From NCBI RefSeq assembly GCF_000271485.2, contig NZ_AKVN02000001.1, forward strand, positions 1,368,001-1,432,000: a DNA stretch of 64,000 nt, in the 5' to 3' direction. The stretch comes from Pelosinus fermentans DSM 17108 (GTDB lineage: Bacteria; Bacillota; Negativicutes; DSM-13327). Numbering within the stretch: position 1 is the stretch's first letter; each line of letters begins with the position of its first letter. Below the pieces are notes generated by a model, which had not been told where the DNA came from, did no database searches, and saw only the letters and a program-made list of their open reading frames with translations. Both the position numbers and the translations under genes were made by a program. Positions 1-8,349 of the stretch are shown here, piece after piece.

Positions 1-497
1 TGTGTACTGACTGTGACCCAGTTACGGGTCAAGGAAAACCTTTCCCCATCTACATGTATGAACTATTTATGCCTGAAGTGGAAGTTGACATGAAGACCGG
101 GAAGGCTAAAGTCGTTAAGTTTACCACTGTTGCTGATATGGGAACGATTACGAATAAAACAGCTTGTGATGGCCAGATATATGGTGGTTTAGCGCAAGGT
201 ATTGGTCTTGCTCTTACAGAAGACTTCGAAGATCTTAAGAAACACACAAACCTGGTTAATTGTGGTTTGCCCTTCATTTATGATGTACCAGATGATATTC
301 AAATTATCTATAATATTACTCCTCGCGAGCACGGACCTCACGGTGCAGCAGGTGCAGGCGAAGGTCCTTTGAGTGCTCCTCATCCTGGGATTCTTAATGC
401 CATTTATAATGCATGTGGTGTACGTATTTATGCAATTCCTGCACTGCCCGAAAAGATAAAAGCCGGACTGGCAGCACTATCCACAAGGGACAAATAA
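1..497 (+). CDS. Molybdopterin-binding subunit of a xanthine dehydrogenase/aldehyde oxidase-type hydroxylase (C-terminal part)
   Basis: The gene is cut by the left edge of the window; codons begin at base 3 and 164 residues are visible. They match the end of the large molybdenum subunit of xanthine dehydrogenase-family hydroxylases: VADMGTITN, AQGIGLALTEDF, then GAAGAGEGPLSAPHPGILNA, which holds the glycine-rich loop and the glutamate (GEGP) that acts as catalytic base in this family. The enzyme hydroxylates heterocycles or aldehydes using Mo-molybdopterin; the substrate cannot be told from this fragment. The genes downstream (XdhC pieces, MobA-like transferase, MoaA) fit a cytoplasmic Mo hydroxylase. 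It ends in a 16-bp hairpin. Confidence 0.93.
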   Translation, partial: CTDCDPVTGQGKPFPIYMYELFMPEVEVDMKTGKAKVVKFTTVADMGTITNKTACDGQIYGGLAQGIGLALTEDFEDLKKHTNLVNCGLPFIYDVPDDIQIIYNITPREHGPHGAAGAGEGPLSAPHPGILNAIYNACGVRIYAIPALPEKIKAGLAALSTRDK

Positions 498-517
498 GAG
501 TTTCTATATAAATGTAA

Positions 518-556
518 CCTAAAACGAATTGAAACGTAAATTCAATTCGTTTTAGG
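518..556 (+). terminator. Hairpin after the Mo hydroxylase gene
   Basis: A perfect 16-bp inverted repeat (518-533 with 541-556, 7-base loop) starts 21 bases after the stop codon. The run of T is weak (CTTTCC), so it may be an attenuating hairpin rather than a full terminator. Confidence 0.65.
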
Positions 557-609
557 CTTTCCAATATACGAATTTTATTGGCGTATATTATGAAGGAAAG
601 GGAGATAGT

Positions 610-2946
610 ATGGAACAAAAAGTCTTAAAGGAAAGAGAGCAGCAATGTGTTCAAGAGCAGCCTCCAGGATGTACAGCTGCCTGCCCGGTTCATGTTGATG
701 TAAGAGGCATGGTTGCTGCTATTCAAAAAGAGGACTATAAAGCTGGAGTGCAATTATTATATAAAATGGTACCCTTTCCGCGAATCATTAGTAAAATTTG
801 TGATCAACCCTGTCAGCAGGCCTGTAAGCGGCAAGAAATAGATGAGTCTATTGCAGTGAATGAGCTGGAAAAAAGCTGCGTGGATAATAGTAATGAATTG
901 ATTCTTAAAATCACACCAATGCCGCCTAAGGATAAAACCATCGCAATTATTGGAGCTGGATTAAGTGGCTTAACAGCGGCAGTTGAACTAGGCAAAAAGG
1001 GCTATAATGTTGTGATTTTTGAGGCAAAGAAATTATTAGGCGGGAGTATATGGGACATTCCCGAACATCAGCTGCCCAGGCAGAATATTGCTGATGATTT
1101 TGCCATATTAAAAAGAATGCCATTAGAAATTAACTTACATGTTATCGTGAATAATCATAAGAACTCAAAGACATCGTTAGATCATATAAGTGCAACTTTT
1201 GATGCTGTCTATTTAGCAACAGGCTGCATAGAAACAAATCCCCATTATTGGGGACTTGCTCTTGACGTGGGTGGAGGGATTGCCATTCATCCTGCAACGC
1301 TGGCAACGAACGTGCCCAATGTTTTTGCTGGGGGCAGTCTTTACTTGGGACCTGATCGTAAGTCACCAATTACCTCAATCTCTCATGGAAAAATAGCTGC
1401 AAATTCAATCGATCGTTACTTACAAAATGCTTCTCTCACAGCCAGTCGGGAAAAGGAAGGATCTTTTACTTCTTTACTTTACACAAATATTGCCGGAGTA
1501 GAACCGCAAAAGAGGGTACGAAGTGCTGATCCCAATAAAGGCTATACGACGGAAGAAGCAGTAAGGGAGGCGAAGCGCTGCCTATTATGTGAGTGTTTGG
1601 AGTGTGTTAAGGTTTGTGAATATCTGGCTCATTTTCACGCTTATCCAAAGCGGTATGTGCGGGAAGTTTATAATAATTTATCCATTGTGATGGGCGTTCA
1701 CCATGCTAATAAAATGATTAATGCCTGTAATTTATGTGGTTTATGTGAGCAGGTTTGCCCGGGAAATTTGAATATGGGAGAAATTTGCCAAGAAGCAAGA
1801 CGGATTATGGTCAAAAGAGGGAAAATGCCACCAAGAGTCCATGATTTTGCTTTACGAGACATGCAGTTTAGTACCAGTGAGAAGTTTGCATTCAGCAGAC
1901 ATCAACCAGGTTTTGCATCCAGCAGTACCGTATTCTTTCCCGGTTGCCAGCTCAGTGCCTCTTCGCCGGAACATGTAAAAAGCATGTACCAATTCCTTTG
2001 CAAAAAAATAACTGATGGCGTGGGTTTAATGCTGGGCTGTTGCGGTGTTCCAGCTGACTGGGCAGGACAAGAAAATTTATTTAAAGAAACAATTAAGGCC
2101 ATTGAAGATAGTTGGCGGAAGTTGGGTTCTCCCAGGGTCATCACAGGCTGTCCCACTTGCTATAGTGTTTTTAAGCGTGAATGGCCTTCTATGGATGTTG
2201 AGTCAATATGGACAGTATTAGATAAAATTGGACTGCCGGATCAAAGAAAAAAGCCGCATACGTCATTAAAATTGGTGGTACATGATGCTTGCACCACAAG
2301 GCATGAAGCTGCCTTACAGCAAAGTATACGAAAAATTTTGCATACACTTGGCCACCAAGTGGAGGAATTGGAAAACAGTAATGAATTTACAGAGTGTTGT
2401 GGTTATGGCGGTCTTATGCTGTTTGCTAATAAAGAAATTGCCCATAAAATGATAAAAAAGCGCAGTCAACAGAGTGAAAACGATTTTCTTACTTACTGTG
2501 CAATGTGCCGTGATAATTTTGCCAGTAAAGGAAAGCAGAGCTATCACCTTTTGGACTTGATTTTTCCAACAAGGCAGCAAGATGTGGCTGGCAAAAAAGG
2601 TCCCGGCTATTCTGAGCGACAGGAGAATAGGGCAAGGCTGAAAAGGACGCTGCAAAAAGAGGTGTGGGGAGAGTTGGCAGACAAAGAACAGTGCAACGTT
2701 AAGTTGATCATTTCAGAGAATGTACGGCAGACCTTGGAAGAGTTGATGATTCTTGATAGTGATATTATAGCTGTGATTTCACAGGCAGAACATACTGGTA
2801 ATAAATTTAAAAACATGGAAAATAACTCTTATATTGCATCTTTTAAACCTGCCAGTGTAACGTATTGGGTAGAGTATTCTCCTCAGGAAGATGGCTTCCT
2901 AGTGCATAATGCCTATAGCCACAGATTAGAGATAAAAGGATCATGA
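610..2946 (+). CDS. FAD/NAD(P) oxidoreductase with two ferredoxin-type clusters and CCG domains (dicluster protein near Mo hydroxylase)
   Basis: A 778-residue multidomain redox protein. An N-terminal cysteine-rich region (CTAACPVHV, CDQPCQQACKR) resembles the Fe-S domain of glutamate synthase small subunits. A Rossmann FAD motif GAGLSGLTAAVELG sits near residue 117 and a second flavin-domain strand (PNVFAGG) near 238; the flavin domain is short. Two cysteine clusters follow, CLLCECLECVKVC (about 325) and CNLCGLCEQVC (about 375). Two heterodisulfide-reductase-like CCG segments (GCCGVP near 478, CCGYGG near 597) come next. The architecture matches the 'pyridine nucleotide-disulfide oxidoreductase/dicluster-binding' family found beside selenium-dependent Mo hydroxylases. 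It probably carries electrons for the hydroxylase or for cofactor maturation (inferred). The start has a strong GGAAAGGGAG site. Confidence 0.85.
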   Translation: MEQKVLKEREQQCVQEQPPGCTAACPVHVDVRGMVAAIQKEDYKAGVQLLYKMVPFPRIISKICDQPCQQACKRQEIDESIAVNELEKSCVDNSNELILKITPMPPKDKTIAIIGAGLSGLTAAVELGKKGYNVVIFEAKKLLGGSIWDIPEHQLPRQNIADDFAILKRMPLEINLHVIVNNHKNSKTSLDHISATFDAVYLATGCIETNPHYWGLALDVGGGIAIHPATLATNVPNVFAGGSLYLGPDRKSPITSISHGKIAANSIDRYLQNASLTASREKEGSFTSLLYTNIAGVEPQKRVRSADPNKGYTTEEAVREAKRCLLCECLECVKVCEYLAHFHAYPKRYVREVYNNLSIVMGVHHANKMINACNLCGLCEQVCPGNLNMGEICQEARRIMVKRGKMPPRVHDFALRDMQFSTSEKFAFSRHQPGFASSSTVFFPGCQLSASSPEHVKSMYQFLCKKITDGVGLMLGCCGVPADWAGQENLFKETIKAIEDSWRKLGSPRVITGCPTCYSVFKREWPSMDVESIWTVLDKIGLPDQRKKPHTSLKLVVHDACTTRHEAALQQSIRKILHTLGHQVEELENSNEFTECCGYGGLMLFANKEIAHKMIKKRSQQSENDFLTYCAMCRDNFASKGKQSYHLLDLIFPTRQQDVAGKKGPGYSERQENRARLKRTLQKEVWGELADKEQCNVKLIISENVRQTLEELMILDSDIIAVISQAEHTGNKFKNMENNSYIASFKPASVTYWVEYSPQEDGFLVHNAYSHRLEIKGS

Positions 2947-2955
2947 GGTGACTTT

Positions 2956-3156
2956 ATGGATAAGCAAGTTCAGAATATCATTATATGTAATACTTGCGAT
3001 ATTCCTCTTGCATTAGGAAAGGTAACCCTAGCCTACTTGGGGAATGAGTTTCCTGTTGAACTTTATAAATGCCCGCAATGCGGGTTGGTATATATTCCTG
3101 AAGAGTTAGCAAAGGGGAAGATGGACCAGGTGGAAAAAGCACTGGAGGACAAATGA
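2956..3156 (+). CDS. Small cysteine-pair redox protein (DVU_1557-like)
   Basis: A 66-residue protein with two CxxC pairs, CNTCDIPL near residue 12 and CPQCGLVYIPEEL near 40, in a rubredoxin or zinc-ribbon-like arrangement. It follows the large oxidoreductase after 9 bases, with GAGGTGA before the start, and overlaps the methyltransferase by an ATGA junction, so the three are translationally linked. By size, cysteine pattern and position it corresponds to the 'DVU_1557 family redox protein'. Its metal (Fe or Zn) cannot be decided from sequence. Confidence 0.7.
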   Translation: MDKQVQNIIICNTCDIPLALGKVTLAYLGNEFPVELYKCPQCGLVYIPEELAKGKMDQVEKALEDK

Positions 3157-3860
3157 TGGGCCAACATAGTGATCGTCTTACTACAGATTTGCATGGATGT
3201 AGTTCGAATGTATTTGAAAATAAGATTTTTGCTAACATGGCCGAAGGAGCCCGTCCAGGGGGATTACAATTAACACGGAGACTTGTTGATTACTGTAACT
3301 TTGACCATCGTTCTATAGTTGTTGATATGGGGTGTGGCACGGGAACTACTGTAGAGTATCTGCGGGATGTACGAGGAGTGCATGCCCTGGGTGTTGACTT
3401 GTCCACTCCATTATTGCAGCAGGGAAAAGAACGCAAGGCTGATTTACAGCTCATTCAATCATCAGGCGCAGACATGCCTTTTGCCGATCATTCTATTGAT
3501 GGTGTCTTGGCTGAGTGCAGTTTATCGGTTATGCCTGATGTCTCTAAGGTTTTAACTGAAATCAATCGTATTCTTGTTTCTGGGGGGAAGCTTGCCATAA
3601 CGGATCTTTATATCCGAGAAGGAGACTGTGATATACCCGGCATCATGACTCATAGTGATCTTTTTCAGATATTACAGAAGCATGATTTTAATATACTCGT
3701 CTTTGAGGATCAGACTGCTTTTCTAAAAGAATTTGTCGCAAGTTTTATTATGGAGCATGGCTCACTAGAAGAACTCTGGCAATGTACAGGAAAAAAGAAA
3801 TTGGATAAAAAAATACCTGGATTAGGCTATTATTTGCTGATAGCGGAAAAAGGTTCGTGA
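3153..3860 (+). CDS. trsM: SAM-dependent methyltransferase (TrsM / DVU_1556-like)
   Basis: A 235-residue class I methyltransferase. The SAM-binding motif I is VVDMGCGTGTTVEYL near residue 53, followed by the acidic ALGVDLS strand and the DGVLAECSLSVMPD segment typical of Methyltransf_11 proteins. It overlaps the genes on both sides (ATGA at 3153, GTGA at 3857), so it is part of a tightly coupled operon. The position between the small redox protein and the other accessory genes matches the DVU_1556 methyltransferase (TrsM) of Mo-hydroxylase clusters. The methyl acceptor is unknown. The symbol rests on gene order as well as on fold. Confidence 0.78.
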   Translation: MMGQHSDRLTTDLHGCSSNVFENKIFANMAEGARPGGLQLTRRLVDYCNFDHRSIVVDMGCGTGTTVEYLRDVRGVHALGVDLSTPLLQQGKERKADLQLIQSSGADMPFADHSIDGVLAECSLSVMPDVSKVLTEINRILVSGGKLAITDLYIREGDCDIPGIMTHSDLFQILQKHDFNILVFEDQTAFLKEFVASFIMEHGSLEELWQCTGKKKLDKKIPGLGYYLLIAEKGS

Positions 3861-4063
3861 GAAAGAGGTGCAAATTGGATACTCAAGCATGTCCCCGATG
3901 TAAGAATGAGCTGATAGATACTCTTCTTTATAAATGTGTGCGCTGTTTTACCGTATATTGCAGGGAATGTACAGAAACTAGTGAAGGGCGCCTTTGTCCG
4001 AATTGTAAAATGTCTCAGCGCATGTTACTGCCTTTAGAGCAATCGAAGATAAAAAAAGAATAA
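3857..4063 (+). CDS. Small zinc-ribbon protein
   Basis: A 68-residue protein with four cysteine pairs: CPRCKN, CVRCFT, CREC and CPNCK, which would bind two zinc ions or an Fe-S cluster. The GTG start overlaps the methyltransferase stop. An alternative TTG start at 3875 sits just after GAGGTG and would shorten it by six residues. It ends directly in a 10-bp hairpin. The function is unknown. The context suggests a small partner or chaperone in the Mo hydroxylase maturation set. Confidence 0.65.
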   Translation: MRKRCKLDTQACPRCKNELIDTLLYKCVRCFTVYCRECTETSEGRLCPNCKMSQRMLLPLEQSKIKKE

Positions 4064-4083
4064 ACATCTCACTTGAGATGTTT
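4062..4083. terminator. Bidirectional hairpin between convergent genes
   Basis: A perfect 10-bp inverted repeat (AAACATCTCA with TGAGATGTTT, 2-base spacer) with an A-run on the left and TTT on the right. It can end both the rightward operon and the leftward gene at 4099-4551. Confidence 0.7.
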
Positions 4084-4098
4084 AATATGCCGGGCAGA

Positions 4099-4551
4099 TT
4101 AAGATGTATCGCCGCAGCGAGGAATATCTGGTCCCTTGCCTAAGAGATCATTTACTTTGGTGATGGCTGTTTCTGAAAGAAAAACGATTTGGGAAGGATT
4201 GCCTTCCATTGTTTCGCCTGTCAAAAGTAAGCCATTGTCCGTTTCAAGATAGTTGATTGGTAGGCTGCGCCTAAAAACCCTGCCAGTATTATTGTCGATG
4301 ATTTCGACAACAACGGAATCGGCTTCGATTTTATCTAAGAGATTACTTTCATCGGGAGTGTCTGAACCATATTTTTGGGACCATTGCTCAAGATGTTTAG
4401 CGGTGGTATCAAGATATATAGTATGTAATTCCTGCTGCAGAGTTAGTAGTTCACCATAACTTTCCCTATGATGATCAGCTAGTTGTTTTAGCATATCATT
4501 GCAGAAAGTAGTAAATTTCTCTTTCCATTGGGAATCATTGCTGTTATTCAC
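4099..4551 (-). CDS. Hypothetical cytoplasmic protein on the opposite strand
   Basis: A 150-residue acidic protein of unknown function. There is no signal peptide or membrane segment. The first half looks helical (a QLADHHRESYGELLTLQQEL stretch). The second half looks like beta strands, with VVEIIDNNTGRVFRRSLPIN and GLLLTGE. The GTG start at 4551 is chosen because GGAGG lies 8 bases upstream; a longer reading to 4593 has no such site. It interrupts the otherwise rightward Mo hydroxylase cluster and is transcribed divergently from xdhC. The name would have to come from homology search. Confidence 0.6.
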   Translation of the reverse strand: MNNSNDSQWKEKFTTFCNDMLKQLADHHRESYGELLTLQQELHTIYLDTTAKHLEQWSQKYGSDTPDESNLLDKIEADSVVVEIIDNNTGRVFRRSLPINYLETDNGLLLTGETMEGNPSQIVFLSETAITKVNDLLGKGPDIPRCGDTS

Positions 4552-4690
4552 TGTATCAACCTCCAGAGAAAATAAATACATATTGGCACTCATTCTATAT
4601 GCTAATCGAATCGCAAGGTAATTTCAAGATAAATGTGATGAAGATTACCAGTAAAGGATGATATAACCTTCCGAATAAAGGAGGATTTAT

Positions 4691-5473
4691 ATGATATTTA
4701 GTAGTCTGCTTTCGGCTCAAAATAGTGGCAGAACCGCTGACTGTTTTACTGTTATTGCTAGCAGTCTTAATAATGACATTGGAAAAATGCTGATCATCCA
4801 TCAAGACGGAAGAATAGAAAGTCAATTGGAAGGGATGATTAGGCAGCATGTATTAGATACGGTGAAAAATCTGCCATGGAGCAAAGCCATGATACTTTCC
4901 CTTGAAGATCAATCAGGAGAAACGTATCGGATTTTTTGGGATAGGATGACAACTAAATACCATGCGATTGTATTTGGTGGCGGGCATATAAGTCAACCCT
5001 TAGTCCAAATGCTTATCCAATTGGATTTTATTGTGACAATAGTGGATGATCGCCCTGAATTTGCAAATCAGGCCAGATTTCCAGGAGCACATACTATCAT
5101 TTGCGAAAACTTCCACCAAGCTTTTAAGAAATTGGTCATAAGCACTGATACCGCTGTGATTATTGTAACCCGCGGGCATAGATATGATCTGGAATGTTTG
5201 CGTGCTACCATGGGTAGTAAAGCTCGATATTTGGGGATGATTGGCAGCAAGAAACGGGTAAAAGAAGTATTTGCTGTTTTGCGGGAGGAAGGAAGAGCAG
5301 AGGACCTTGAAGGGCGTCTAAAGGCTCCGATTGGTCTTGACATTCGAGCAGAAACGCCCGTAGAAATAGCCGTGAGTATTGTTGCTGAAGTAATTGGAGT
5401 TTTTCGCGGCGGTGGGTCTGGTCGGTCATTAAGTGGACCCAGGGAGGGAGACTATGGACTCAGAAATCCTTAA
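4691..5473 (+). CDS. xdhC: XdhC-family maturation protein (Rossmann domain)
   Basis: A 260-residue protein of the XdhC/CoxI family. Members insert or sulfurate the molybdenum cofactor of xanthine dehydrogenase-type enzymes. The C-terminal NAD-binding domain is clear: FGGGHISQPLVQML near residue 96, VDDRPEFANQARFPGA near 119 and LGMIGSKKRVKEVFAVLREE near 177. The N-terminal third (1-90) is only distantly CoxI-like. The start has AAAGGAGG 6-7 bases upstream. The next gene carries the separate CoxI-type N domain and overlaps this one by 20 bases, so the two pieces may assemble into one XdhC function. Confidence 0.88.
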   Translation: MIFSSLLSAQNSGRTADCFTVIASSLNNDIGKMLIIHQDGRIESQLEGMIRQHVLDTVKNLPWSKAMILSLEDQSGETYRIFWDRMTTKYHAIVFGGGHISQPLVQMLIQLDFIVTIVDDRPEFANQARFPGAHTIICENFHQAFKKLVISTDTAVIIVTRGHRYDLECLRATMGSKARYLGMIGSKKRVKEVFAVLREEGRAEDLEGRLKAPIGLDIRAETPVEIAVSIVAEVIGVFRGGGSGRSLSGPREGDYGLRNP

Positions 5474-5765
5474 CCGAATTTGCGAACTGCAGAATAAGGG
5501 GGAAAAAGCTGTCTTAGTCACTATTGTGGAAACTCGTGGATCAACGCCTCGTAAAGCAGGAAGTAAAATGTTGATTTTACCAGATGGTACCTCTTATGGA
5601 ACCATTGGCGGCGGATGCGCAGAAGGGGAGGTCAGGCGCCAAGCGTTAACGGCACTAGATGTAAATTGCTCCAGCTTATATACAGTGAGCATGTTAAATG
5701 ATATGGCTGCAGACGAGGGAATGGTATGTGGGGGTATCATGGAGGTATTTATTCAAATCATCTGA
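5454..5765 (+). CDS. XdhC/CoxI N-domain protein
   Basis: A 103-residue stand-alone copy of the XdhC_CoxI N-terminal domain: ETRGSTPRKAGSKML, then GTIGGGCAEGEVRRQA and the cysteine loop near GMVCGG. The ATG at 5454 is preferred over an upstream GTG because AGGGAGGGAG lies just before it. It overlaps the 3' end of the Rossmann-domain gene. Full-length XdhC proteins carry this domain first and the NAD-binding domain second. Here they are separate genes in the reverse order. It is likely needed for Mo cofactor handling together with 4691-5473. Confidence 0.82.
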   Translation: MDSEILNRICELQNKGEKAVLVTIVETRGSTPRKAGSKMLILPDGTSYGTIGGGCAEGEVRRQALTALDVNCSSLYTVSMLNDMAADEGMVCGGIMEVFIQII

Positions 5766-5795
5766 GGAAAAGAAGTAAAGCGCAGGTGAAATAGG

Positions 5796-6923
5796 ATGTG
5801 GAATCAAGATAAAATGGGCGCAGTATTATTGGCAGCGGGCTATTCATCTCGTATGGTGAAATGTAAGTCGCTGCTGCCCTTAGGTGGTTTAAGAGTGATT
5901 GAAAGAGGAATCAATACATTTAGACAAGCCGGTATAATGGATATCACAGTGGTGGTGGGGCATTGGGCTGATGAATTGATACCTATATTGGATGAACTAA
6001 AAGTGTCCTATGTTTTTAATGAAAAGTATAGCGAGGGAATGTTCTCTTCTATTGTCAAGGGAGTGCAGTCCCTGCAGGCAGAAACCAAAGCCTTTTTCCT
6101 GCTGCCGTCAGATATGCCTTTGGTAAAAAGTCATACGGTGAGATTGTTGGGGCGGGCGTTTAATAAGATAAAGGCAGATATTATCTACCCTGTCTTCCAG
6201 AAACATCGGGGGCATCCTCCTCTAATTGGTGCAAATTGCTTTCCTGAAATTCTGTTGGGTAATACAAGGGGAGGCTTGCGTCAAATTTTAGAAAGACGTG
6301 AGGGGAACGCATATGAAGTAGAGGTATTTGATGAAGGCATATTGCTGGATCTTGACACTCATGAGGACTATCAGAAAATTATGACAGGATATCATCGTGG
6401 GGATATTCCGACGCAGGCTGAGTGTGAAGCAATCTTAGTGAAAATGAATGTGTCAGAGCCGATTGTGAATCATGGCAGAATGGTAGCAGAGATAGCGAGA
6501 AATTTGGCTCTTCGTCTGAATCAAATCGGTCTAAATATTGATGTTCACGCTGTCATAGCTGCTGGAAAGCTGCATGATTTAGCCAAAGGGAGGCCTAATC
6601 ATGCTCAATTTGGTGGTAGAATACTAAAAAAATATGGATATTATAAGGTGGCGCAGATCGTTGCTGCACATACTGATATGGAAATGAATGAAAAAGCATT
6701 GCCAGATGAGGCGGCAGTCGTATATTTAGCAGATAAGCTGGTGAAAGGAGGCGGCATTGTGTCCATTGATGAACGGTTTTCTGCTTCTATGGACGAATAT
6801 GCAGCAAGTGCAGAGGCGGTTGCTGTTATTAGAGAGCGCCGCTTGCGAGCTGAAAAGATGGAACAAACTGTTGAACAGCTGTTAGGCATTAGTCTGGTAA
6901 TGGCAGCTAGAGACCTGTGCTGA
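5796..6923 (+). CDS. MobA-like NTP transferase fused to an HD domain (DVU_1551-like)
   Basis: A 375-residue two-domain protein. Residues about 1-195 form a MobA/MocA-type nucleotidyltransferase: LAAGYSSRMVKCKSLLPLGG, the Mg-binding PSDMP and the GLRQIL segment. Family members add CMP or GMP to molybdopterin. Residues about 205-350 form an HD phosphohydrolase domain: VNHGRMVAEIA, AAGKLHDLAKG (the HD pair), then AHTDMEMNE and YLADKLVKGG. The fusion matches the 'DVU_1551 family NTP transferase'. It may build and trim a nucleotide on a molybdenum or related cofactor (inferred). The start has AGGTGA nearby, and the radical SAM gene follows closely. Confidence 0.82.
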   Translation: MWNQDKMGAVLLAAGYSSRMVKCKSLLPLGGLRVIERGINTFRQAGIMDITVVVGHWADELIPILDELKVSYVFNEKYSEGMFSSIVKGVQSLQAETKAFFLLPSDMPLVKSHTVRLLGRAFNKIKADIIYPVFQKHRGHPPLIGANCFPEILLGNTRGGLRQILERREGNAYEVEVFDEGILLDLDTHEDYQKIMTGYHRGDIPTQAECEAILVKMNVSEPIVNHGRMVAEIARNLALRLNQIGLNIDVHAVIAAGKLHDLAKGRPNHAQFGGRILKKYGYYKVAQIVAAHTDMEMNEKALPDEAAVVYLADKLVKGGGIVSIDERFSASMDEYAASAEAVAVIRERRLRAEKMEQTVEQLLGISLVMAARDLC

Positions 6924-6957
6924 ATATGAGTTGAAGCTAGAAAGGTGGCTAACAGAT

Positions 6958-8340
6958 ATGCAGGATAAGGAAACTATATTAGGAATAACGGAAAGTCTTT
7001 GCCCAGAGTGTCTGCAGCGTATAAAGGCAAAAAGAGTTGAAGTAAGTCATAATGTTTACCTAAAGAAAACATGTAAAGATCACGGGGATTTTAGCACTGT
7101 AATTTGGCGGGGACAGCCGTCTTATACATCCTGGTCTGTTGCCAAGCTTCCTTCCAGGCCGCCTGTATGTGCAACCAATATTAGCCAAGGCTGTCCTTTT
7201 GACTGCGGCTTGTGCCCAGACCATCGTCAGCACACATGCTGTGTTCTGCTTGAAGTTACTAAGCGGTGTAATTTGCACTGTCCTATATGTTTTGCCACAG
7301 CAGGTTCCGAGGAAAATGATCCGGATAGAACAACAATTGAAGACTGGTATCGCCTATTATTAAAAAGTGGCGGTCCCTATAATATTCAGTTATCGGGAGG
7401 TGAGCCGACCTTAAGGGATGATCTGCCGGAAATAATAGCCTCAGGGCGAAGTTTAGGATATGATTTTATTCAAGTAAATACCAATGGACTAAGGCTGGCA
7501 AGGGACTATAGCTACGTTAAAAGGCTGAAAGAAGCTGGATTATCCTGTGTATTTTTACAGTTTGACGGAACCAATGATGAAATTTATGAGAAGTTACGAG
7601 GAACGGCCTTGCTGGCAGAAAAGCAGGCGGCTATTACTAATTGCGCGAAGCTGCAGCTAGGAGTAGTTCTTGTGCCGACATTAGTTCCTGGCGTGAATAC
7701 ACAAAATATCGGATCCATTATCCAATATGCTATTGAACAAATGCCGACAGTACGCGGCGTTCATTTTCAGCCTGTCAGCTATTTTGGCAGATATCCTCAA
7801 GAGCCTTCGGATAGAGAACGGATTACCATTCCAGAGGTTATAAACAAGATTGTAAAGCAGACTGCAGGAAAACTCCAGATAGAAGATTTTCGGCCCCCTA
7901 GGGGAGAAAATGCATATTGTTCCTTTCATGGCAATTTTGTATTAATGAATAATGGGGAATTAAAAGCGTGGTCAAATGCAGCTTCAAAGGGATGCTGCCA
8001 GCCCCAAGTAGCAGCTGTGGAAGCAAGAAAAGCTCGCACTTTTGTTGCTAAACGCTGGGCTGCGCCCCAAAAAGCAGAGAGGAGAGAGACAGACAATAAA
8101 GAGGAGAAATATGGTAATGACATTAATGTTGGCAGTATGGATGCTTTTTTAGATCGTGTGGAAAAGTATTCCTTCTGCATATCGGGCATGGCATTTCAGG
8201 ATGTCTGGAATTTGGATCTGGATCGTTTAAGAGAGTGTTTCATTCATGTGGTCAGCCCAGACAGCCGAATAATCCCCTTCTGCGCTTATAACTTGACGGA
8301 TAAACAGGGGAATTCTCTGTATCGTCCCTTAAAGAGGTGA
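6958..8340 (+). CDS. trsS: Radical SAM protein, TrsS-like
   Basis: A 460-residue radical SAM enzyme. An N-terminal CPECLQRI pair comes first, then cysteine-rich ISQGCPFDCGLCPDHRQHTC. The radical SAM cluster motif CNLHCPICF (Cx3Cx2C) follows near residue 107 and the SAM-binding LSGGEPTLRDD near 144. The two cysteine groups before the SAM motif are characteristic of TrsS, which is a selenoprotein in some species; here the frame is open and uses cysteines. The ATG at 6958 has AGGTGG upstream; a TTG at 6931 would add nine residues. The reaction is unknown. The neighbourhood ties it to Mo hydroxylase cofactor maturation. Confidence 0.8.
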   Translation: MQDKETILGITESLCPECLQRIKAKRVEVSHNVYLKKTCKDHGDFSTVIWRGQPSYTSWSVAKLPSRPPVCATNISQGCPFDCGLCPDHRQHTCCVLLEVTKRCNLHCPICFATAGSEENDPDRTTIEDWYRLLLKSGGPYNIQLSGGEPTLRDDLPEIIASGRSLGYDFIQVNTNGLRLARDYSYVKRLKEAGLSCVFLQFDGTNDEIYEKLRGTALLAEKQAAITNCAKLQLGVVLVPTLVPGVNTQNIGSIIQYAIEQMPTVRGVHFQPVSYFGRYPQEPSDRERITIPEVINKIVKQTAGKLQIEDFRPPRGENAYCSFHGNFVLMNNGELKAWSNAASKGCCQPQVAAVEARKARTFVAKRWAAPQKAERRETDNKEEKYGNDINVGSMDAFLDRVEKYSFCISGMAFQDVWNLDLDRLRECFIHVVSPDSRIIPFCAYNLTDKQGNSLYRPLKR

Positions 8341-8349
8341 CTGTAGGTA

